From NCBI RefSeq assembly GCF_000281955.1, contig NZ_AKKF01000298.1, positions 1 through 49,570 on the forward strand: a stretch of 49,570 bases of DNA. Reading direction: 5' to 3'. Numbering within the stretch: the first letter of the stretch is position 1; each line of letters opens with the position of its first letter. The position numbers and the translations under genes were made by a program. Below, piece by piece: positions 45,424-49,570 of the stretch. Under the pieces are notes generated by a model, which saw only the letters and a program-made list of their open reading frames with translations, searched no databases and had not been told where the DNA came from. This stretch comes from Caulobacter sp. AP07 (GTDB taxonomy: Bacteria > Pseudomonadota > Alphaproteobacteria > Caulobacterales > Caulobacteraceae).

Positions 45424-46109
45424 CAGGCGGCCGGCTCTTTCTTCGGAGCCTTCTTGGGCTTTTCGGGCAGGTTGGGGATCTTGATCTTCTTGGCCAGCGA
45501 GCCGTCGTACAGCTTCGGGTCCGTCAGCGTCTTGATCGCGCCCTTGGGCTCCGAGGCCTTGCGGCCGTCGTAGCTGCCCGGCTTGGGCGACTTGCCGGCG
45601 GCGAAGTCGTCGAGGATCTGGGCCAGGCTCTCCGGCGTCAGGTCCTCGTAATAGTAGTCGTTGATGGCGGCCATCGGCGCGTTGCAGCAGGCGCCCAGGC
45701 ACTCGACCTCTTCCCAGCTGAACTTGCCGTCGGCCGAGACGTCGTTGGCTTCGCCGATCTTGGCCTTCAGCACGGCCTTCAGGTCGAGCGCGCCGCGCAG
45801 TTGGCACGGCGTGGTGCCGCACAGCTGGACGAAGGCGACCTTGCCGACCGGCTGCAGTTGGAACATCACGTAGAAGGTGGCCACCTCCAGCACCCGGATG
45901 ACCGGCATCTGCAGCTGCTTGGCGATCTCCTGGATGGCGGGTTCGGAAACCCAGCCCTCCTGCTTCTGGGCCAGCCACAGCATCGGGATCACCGCCGACT
46001 GCTTGCGCTCGGCGGGATACTTGGCTTTCCACCATTCGGCCTTGGCCTGGCTGTCCTTCGAGAAGGCGAAGCTGGCCGGCTGGTCCTTGGCGAGGCGACG
46101 TACGCTCAT
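45423..46109 (-). CDS. nuoE: NADH-quinone oxidoreductase subunit E
   Basis: 228-residue 24-kDa-type subunit with the N1a 2Fe-2S cluster in CGTTPCQLRGA and CLGACCNAPMAAIN (four Cys). The last 45 residues (after SYDGRKASEPKGA) are a Lys/Pro-rich tail common in alphaproteobacteria and absent in E. coli. The ATG overlaps the stop of the NTF2-like gene (ATGA). Confidence 0.96.
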   Translation of the reverse strand: MSVRRLAKDQPASFAFSKDSQAKAEWWKAKYPAERKQSAVIPMLWLAQKQEGWVSEPAIQEIAKQLQMPVIRVLEVATFYVMFQLQPVGKVAFVQLCGTTPCQLRGALDLKAVLKAKIGEANDVSADGKFSWEEVECLGACCNAPMAAINDYYYEDLTPESLAQILDDFAAGKSPKPGSYDGRKASEPKGAIKTLTDPKLYDGSLAKKIKIPNLPEKPKKAPKKEPAA

Positions 46110-46438
46110 CGTGCGAAATCCACGCGGGCGATCTTGTCGCCCCTGAAGGTGTAGATGGCGGCGACCTGGAAGGGCGCGTCGCCGTTGCCGCGGTCGACGT
46201 GCTCGTGATCGATCACGTTGGCGCCCACCACGATGCGGTTGAGAAGCTTGGCCTTGTTGTTCGGGAACTGCGCGAACGCGACCTCGTACCAGGCGCGATA
46301 GGCCTCGATGCCCGTGCGGGCCACCTCGCCGTTCAGGCCGGCGACCACGACGTCGTCGGTGAAGTGGGCGCAGTGAGCGTCCAGGTCCTGGGCGTTGTAG
46401 GCGTCCAGCTGGGCTTGAGCGATGTCTTCCAGACTCAC
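46106..46438 (-). CDS. NTF2/SnoaL-like protein between nuoD and nuoE
   Basis: The 110-residue protein resembles the NTF2/SnoaL fold: an N-terminal helix ([20 protein letters not shown]), [30 protein letters not shown] and a C-terminal strand set ending [16 protein letters not shown]. That fold serves as small-molecule isomerase, hydrolase or dimerisation module; no catalytic set can be assigned. It starts with a GTG overlapping the nuoD stop (GTGA) and ends overlapping nuoE (ATGA), so it is translated inside the complex I operon. No known subunit matches it. Confidence 0.8.
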   Translation of the reverse strand: MSLEDIAQAQLDAYNAQDLDAHCAHFTDDVVVAGLNGEVARTGIEAYRAWYEVAFAQFPNNKAKLLNRIVVGANVIDHEHVDRGNGDAPFQVAAIYTFRGDKIARVDFAR

Positions 46439-47685
46439 CGGTCGACCTCGCCGAACACGATGTCGAGCGAACCCAGGATGGCCGAAACATCGGCCAGCTG
46501 GTGGCCGCGGTTCATCCAGTCCATCGCCGCCAGGTGCGAGAAGCCCGGCGCCTTGATCTTGCAGCGGTACGGCTTGTTGGTGCCATTGCTGACCACGAAC
46601 ACGCCGAACTCGCCCTTGGGCGCCTCGACGGCGGCGTAGACCTCGCCTTCCGGGGTGCGGAAGCCTTCGGTGTAGAGCTTGAAGTGGTGGATCAGGGCTT
46701 CCATCGACCGCTTCATCTCGGCGCGGCGCGGCGGGCTGACCTTGTTGTCCTGCGTCATCACCGAACCCGGCGTGACCCGCAGCTTTTCAATGGCCTGCAG
46801 GATGATCCGGGTCGACTCGCGCATCTCCTGCATGCGGCACAGATAGCGATCGTAGCAGTCGCCGTTCTTGCCCAGCGGGATGTCGAACTCGAACTCGTTG
46901 TAGCACTCGTAGGGCTGGTTGCGGCGCAGGTCCCAGGCGATGCCCGAACCGCGCACCATCACGCCGGAGAAGCCCCAGGCCAGGGCGTCTTCCTTGCTCA
47001 CCACGCCGATGTCGACGTTGCGCTGCTTGAAGATGCGGTTGTCGGTGATCAGGCCTTCGATATCGTCGCAGATCTTCGGGAAGGCCTTGGCCCAGGTCTC
47101 GATGTCGTCGATCAGCGACGGGGTCAGGTCCTGGTGGACGCCGCCCGGCCGGAAATAGTTGGCGTGCAGGCGAGCGCCGCAGGCGCGCTCGTAGAACACC
47201 ATCAGCTTCTCGCGCTCCTCGAAGCCCCAGAGCGGCGGCGTCAGGGCGCCGACGTCCATGGCCTGGGTCGTCACGTTCAGCAGGTGGTTCAGCACCCGGC
47301 CGATCTCGCAGAACAGCACGCGGATCAGGCTGCCGCGCTTGGGCACGTCCACGCCCAGCAGTTTCTCGATGGCCAGGCAGAACGCATGTTCCTGGTTCAT
47401 CGGCGCCACGTAGTCGAGGCGGTCGAAATAGGGGATGTTCTGGAGGTAGGTGCGGGCCTCCATCAGCTTCTCGGTGCCGCGGTGCAGCAGGCCGATGTGC
47501 GGATCGACGCGCTCGACGATCTCGCCGTCCAGCTCCAGCACCAGGCGCAGCACGCCGTGCGCGGCCGGGTGCTGCGGGCCGAAGTTGATGTTGAACTTGC
47601 GGACCGGGGTTTCCGGCACGATCGGCAGCGAAGGCGCGTCGTGGAAGAAGTCGGTCGCAGCGGCGGGTGAATTGGAACCGGTCAT
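46435..47685 (-). CDS. nuoD: NADH-quinone oxidoreductase subunit D
   Basis: 416-residue 49-kDa subunit forming the quinone site with NuoB. Hallmarks: [53 protein letters not shown] and the C-terminal DIVFGEVDR. NuoC and NuoD are separate genes here, as in alphaproteobacteria and unlike E. coli. The gap to nuoC is 3 bases. Confidence 0.97.
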   Translation of the reverse strand: MTGSNSPAAATDFFHDAPSLPIVPETPVRKFNINFGPQHPAAHGVLRLVLELDGEIVERVDPHIGLLHRGTEKLMEARTYLQNIPYFDRLDYVAPMNQEHAFCLAIEKLLGVDVPKRGSLIRVLFCEIGRVLNHLLNVTTQAMDVGALTPPLWGFEEREKLMVFYERACGARLHANYFRPGGVHQDLTPSLIDDIETWAKAFPKICDDIEGLITDNRIFKQRNVDIGVVSKEDALAWGFSGVMVRGSGIAWDLRRNQPYECYNEFEFDIPLGKNGDCYDRYLCRMQEMRESTRIILQAIEKLRVTPGSVMTQDNKVSPPRRAEMKRSMEALIHHFKLYTEGFRTPEGEVYAAVEAPKGEFGVFVVSNGTNKPYRCKIKAPGFSHLAAMDWMNRGHQLADVSAILGSLDIVFGEVDR

Positions 47686-47688
47686 AGC

Positions 47689-48330
47689 TTACGCGTCCCC
47701 TGCCCGCTTCTCGCCCTTCTCGTCGCCCGGCAGGGCGTACTTGGCGCCCTCCCACGGAGACAGGAAGTCGAAGGCGCGGAACTCGGTGATCTTCACGGGT
47801 TCGTAGACGACGCGCTTGAGCTCGTCGTCGTAACGGACCTCGACATAGCCCGTCATCGGGAAGTCCTTCCGCAGCGGATGGCCGTGGAAGCCGTAGTCGG
47901 TGAGGATGCGGCGCAGGTCCGGGTGGCCTTCGAAGAAGATCCCGTACATGTCGAACGCCTCGCGCTCGAACCAGTCGGCGACCGGGAACACCGGCGTGAC
48001 GCTGGGCACGGCGGTGTCCTCGTCGGTCTGCACCTTGAAGCGCACCCGATGGTTCTTGATCAGCGACAGCAGGTGGTAGACGACGTCGAACCGGCGCTCG
48101 CGCTCCGGATAGTCGACACCGCACAGGTCCACCAGCTGGTGGAACCGGCAGTCGGGATGGTCGCGCAGGAACTCCAGCGCCTGGACGACCCGGCCCGCCG
48201 GGCCCAGCAGGTTCAGCTCGCCGAACGCCACGGAATAGGCGGTGATCGCGCCGGCAGAGTTGGCGACGATGGTCTGGCCCAGGGCCTCGAGCGGCGAAAG
48301 CGTCACTTCAGCGGAAACAACGTCGGTCAT
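47689..48330 (-). CDS. nuoC: NADH-quinone oxidoreductase subunit C
   Basis: 213-residue 30-kDa subunit of the peripheral arm. The [23 protein letters not shown] and [39 protein letters not shown] blocks are diagnostic. The ATG overlaps the nuoB stop as ATGA. The C-terminal 30 residues are charged. Confidence 0.96.
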   Translation of the reverse strand: MTDVVSAEVTLSPLEALGQTIVANSAGAITAYSVAFGELNLLGPAGRVVQALEFLRDHPDCRFHQLVDLCGVDYPERERRFDVVYHLLSLIKNHRVRFKVQTDEDTAVPSVTPVFPVADWFEREAFDMYGIFFEGHPDLRRILTDYGFHGHPLRKDFPMTGYVEVRYDDELKRVVYEPVKITEFRAFDFLSPWEGAKYALPGDEKGEKRAGDA

Positions 48331-48926
48331 CGCTCGATCGTCCCCGTGCGACGGATCTTCTTCTGCAATTGCAGCACGCCATAGACCAGCGCCTCGGCGG
48401 TGGGCGGGCAGCCGGGGATGTAGATGTCCACCGGCACCACGCGGTCGCAGCCGCGCACGACGCTGTAGCTGTAATAGTAGTAGCCGCCGCCGTTGGCGCA
48501 GCTGCCCATCGAGATGACGTAGCGCGGCTCCGGCATCTGGTCGTAGACCTTGCGCAGGGCCGGAGCCATCTTGTTGGTCAGGGTGCCGGCGACGATCATC
48601 ACGTCCGACTGACGCGGGCTGGCGCGGGGCGCGAAACCGTAGCGCTCCAGGTCATAGCGCGGCATGGCCGAGTGCATCATCTCGACGGCGCAGCAGGCCA
48701 GGCCGAAGGTCATCCACATCAGGCTGCCGGTGCGCGCCCAGGTGATCAGGTCGTCGGCGGCCGCCGTGACGAAGCCCTTGTCGGCCAGCTGACCGGACAG
48801 ACCGTCGAAATACGGGTCGTGCCGCTTGGGGTCATAGCCCTCGACCGTCGACCGGGCGGCGGAGCCGGCCGGAACTAACGACGCGCCATTGGGGGGCGAG
48901 CTGTTGGCGGGAACGATCACTCCCAT
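48327..48926 (-). CDS. nuoB: NADH-quinone oxidoreductase subunit B
   Basis: 199-residue PSST-type subunit holding cluster N2. Ligand cysteines are in [28 protein letters not shown] and [12 protein letters not shown]. The N-terminal 45 residues are a Pro/Ser-rich extension typical of alphaproteobacteria. The ATG at 48926 lies inside the end of nuoA; a GTG two codons later would give a GTGA overlap with the nuoA stop and is a fair alternative. Confidence 0.96.
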   Translation of the reverse strand: MGVIVPANSSPPNGASLVPAGSAARSTVEGYDPKRHDPYFDGLSGQLADKGFVTAAADDLITWARTGSLMWMTFGLACCAVEMMHSAMPRYDLERYGFAPRASPRQSDVMIVAGTLTNKMAPALRKVYDQMPEPRYVISMGSCANGGGYYYYSYSVVRGCDRVVPVDIYIPGCPPTAEALVYGVLQLQKKIRRTGTIER

Positions 48927-49294
48927 TCGAGGGCGCCCTTCTTCCATTCGTAGATGAAGCCGACAGTCAGAACGCCCAGGAAGGTCATCATCGACCAGAA
49001 GGCGAAGGCCGCCACGTCGTGGGGCAGCTTCATCAGCGCGACCGCCCACGGGAACAGGAAGGCCACTTCCAGGTCGAAGATGATGAACAGGATCGAGACC
49101 AGGTAGAACCGGACGTCGAACTTCATGCGCGCGTCGTCGAACGCGTTGAAGCCGCATTCGTAGGCGGACAGCTTTTCAGGGTCCGGCGCCTTGGGTGCGA
49201 GCACCGCGGCCGCGAGGATAAAGGCGATGCCCAACACCGCCGCGATCCCGAGGAAGATCACGATCGGCAGATACTGGAGAAGGAAGGCGTTCAT
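48917..49294 (-). CDS. nuoA: NADH-quinone oxidoreductase subunit A
   Basis: 125-residue, three-TM membrane subunit. Family motifs: [43 protein letters not shown]. First gene of the nuo operon. AAGG precedes the ATG and a strong promoter lies about 30 bases upstream. Confidence 0.96.
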   Translation of the reverse strand: MNAFLLQYLPIVIFLGIAAVLGIAFILAAAVLAPKAPDPEKLSAYECGFNAFDDARMKFDVRFYLVSILFIIFDLEVAFLFPWAVALMKLPHDVAAFAFWSMMTFLGVLTVGFIYEWKKGALEWE

Positions 49295-49320
49295 GACAGC
49301 CCTTGGCTTGAATCGAGCGG

Positions 49321-49349
49321 GTTGTAGCTCAGTGTCATCGGCGCTTCAA
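49321..49349 (-). promoter_or_regulatory. nuo operon promoter
   Basis: Minus-strand -35 TTGAAG (49344-49349), 17-base spacer, -10 TACAAC (49321-49326) in the context GCTACAAC, an exact fit to the Caulobacter housekeeping -10 GCTANAWC. Predicted start near 49314, about 20 bases before nuoA. This is the only clear promoter seen for the roughly 19.5-kb gene series to the rhomboid gene. Confidence 0.7.
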
Positions 49350-49414
49350 ACGCCTGCGACACATTGAGAAACGATCGCAACTAGCATTCACTCACAGCTT
49401 CCACGACATGGCCG

Positions 49415-49443
49415 TTGACACGTTCATCGGCGCGACATATCAG
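49415..49443 (+). promoter_or_regulatory. tRNA-Asp promoter
   Basis: A perfect -35 TTGACA (49415-49420), 17-base spacer and -10 TATCAG (49438-49443) lie about 50 bases ahead of the tRNA. It is divergent from the nuo promoter. Confidence 0.65.
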
Positions 49444-49492
49444 ACGCCCCTCGCCGCACGGCGGGTCGCACTTCGCTTCGGCGGAGCCTGAT

Positions 49493-49569
<77 letters not shown>

Positions 49570-49570
49570 C

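Overview
The window looks like a chromosomal segment from a Caulobacter-type alphaproteobacterium. The DNA is GC-rich. The LPS pathway uses LpxI rather than LpxH. An outer-membrane biogenesis cluster is fused to the uppS-cdsA-dxr-rseP genes. A 29-codon gene resembling the Caulobacter SOS division inhibitor SidA sits directly in front of dnaE. Complex I is encoded as a full 14-gene alphaproteobacterial nuo operon. Several promoters fit the Caulobacter housekeeping pattern (TTG-N6 class -35, GCTANAWC-like -10). Nearly everything is on the minus strand. Plus-strand genes are a hybrid histidine kinase, an HNH nuclease plus a HAD phosphatase, a nucleoside hydrolase and a tRNA-Asp.

Left third (1-17.5 kb): a truncated unknown gene (minus) diverges from a membrane hybrid histidine kinase (plus). 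A long minus-strand translation and envelope block then runs, in transcription order, rpsB, tsf, pyrH, frr, uppS, cdsA, dxr, rseP/mmpA, bamA, skp, lpxD, fabZ, lpxA, lpxI, lpxB. rpsB and tsf are separated by strong hairpins, including a terminator-like one. tsf is followed by a perfect 12-bp-stem terminator, so pyrH onward is probably a separate unit. The block joins isoprenoid and phospholipid precursor supply (Dxr, UppS, CdsA), lipid A assembly (LpxD/A/I/B, with FabZ sharing the acyl-ACP pool) and outer-membrane protein assembly (BamA, Skp, RseP).

Middle (17.6-30 kb): an accessory-looking pair (HNH endonuclease, HAD-IB phosphatase) is followed by a small palindromic MITE-like element. Then come a GFA-family protein, a DUF5076-like protein, dnaE with sidA just upstream under a promoter carrying a LexA-like operator, a nucleoside hydrolase, proS-lolC-lolD, and methylmalonyl-CoA epimerase with a DUF1467-like membrane protein.

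Right third (29.7-49.6 kb): one very long minus-strand operon starts at a good promoter near 49.33 kb. It runs nuoA-B-C-D-(NTF2-like)-E-(2-TM)-(2-TM)-F-G-H-(lipoprotein)-I-J-K-L-M-N, then birA, coaX, rnj and a rhomboid protease. Four small non-subunit genes inside nuo are joined to the real subunits by 1- to 4-nt stop/start overlaps, which makes them credible complex I accessory or assembly factors. A tRNA-Asp(GTC) with its own promoter closes the window.

The most interesting items are the sidA/LexA/dnaE arrangement, the four nuo-embedded small proteins, the MITE-like element, the histidine-rich loop in NuoL and the rpsB-tsf attenuator region. Functional names rest on motif recognition and memory of families. 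No database search was run.
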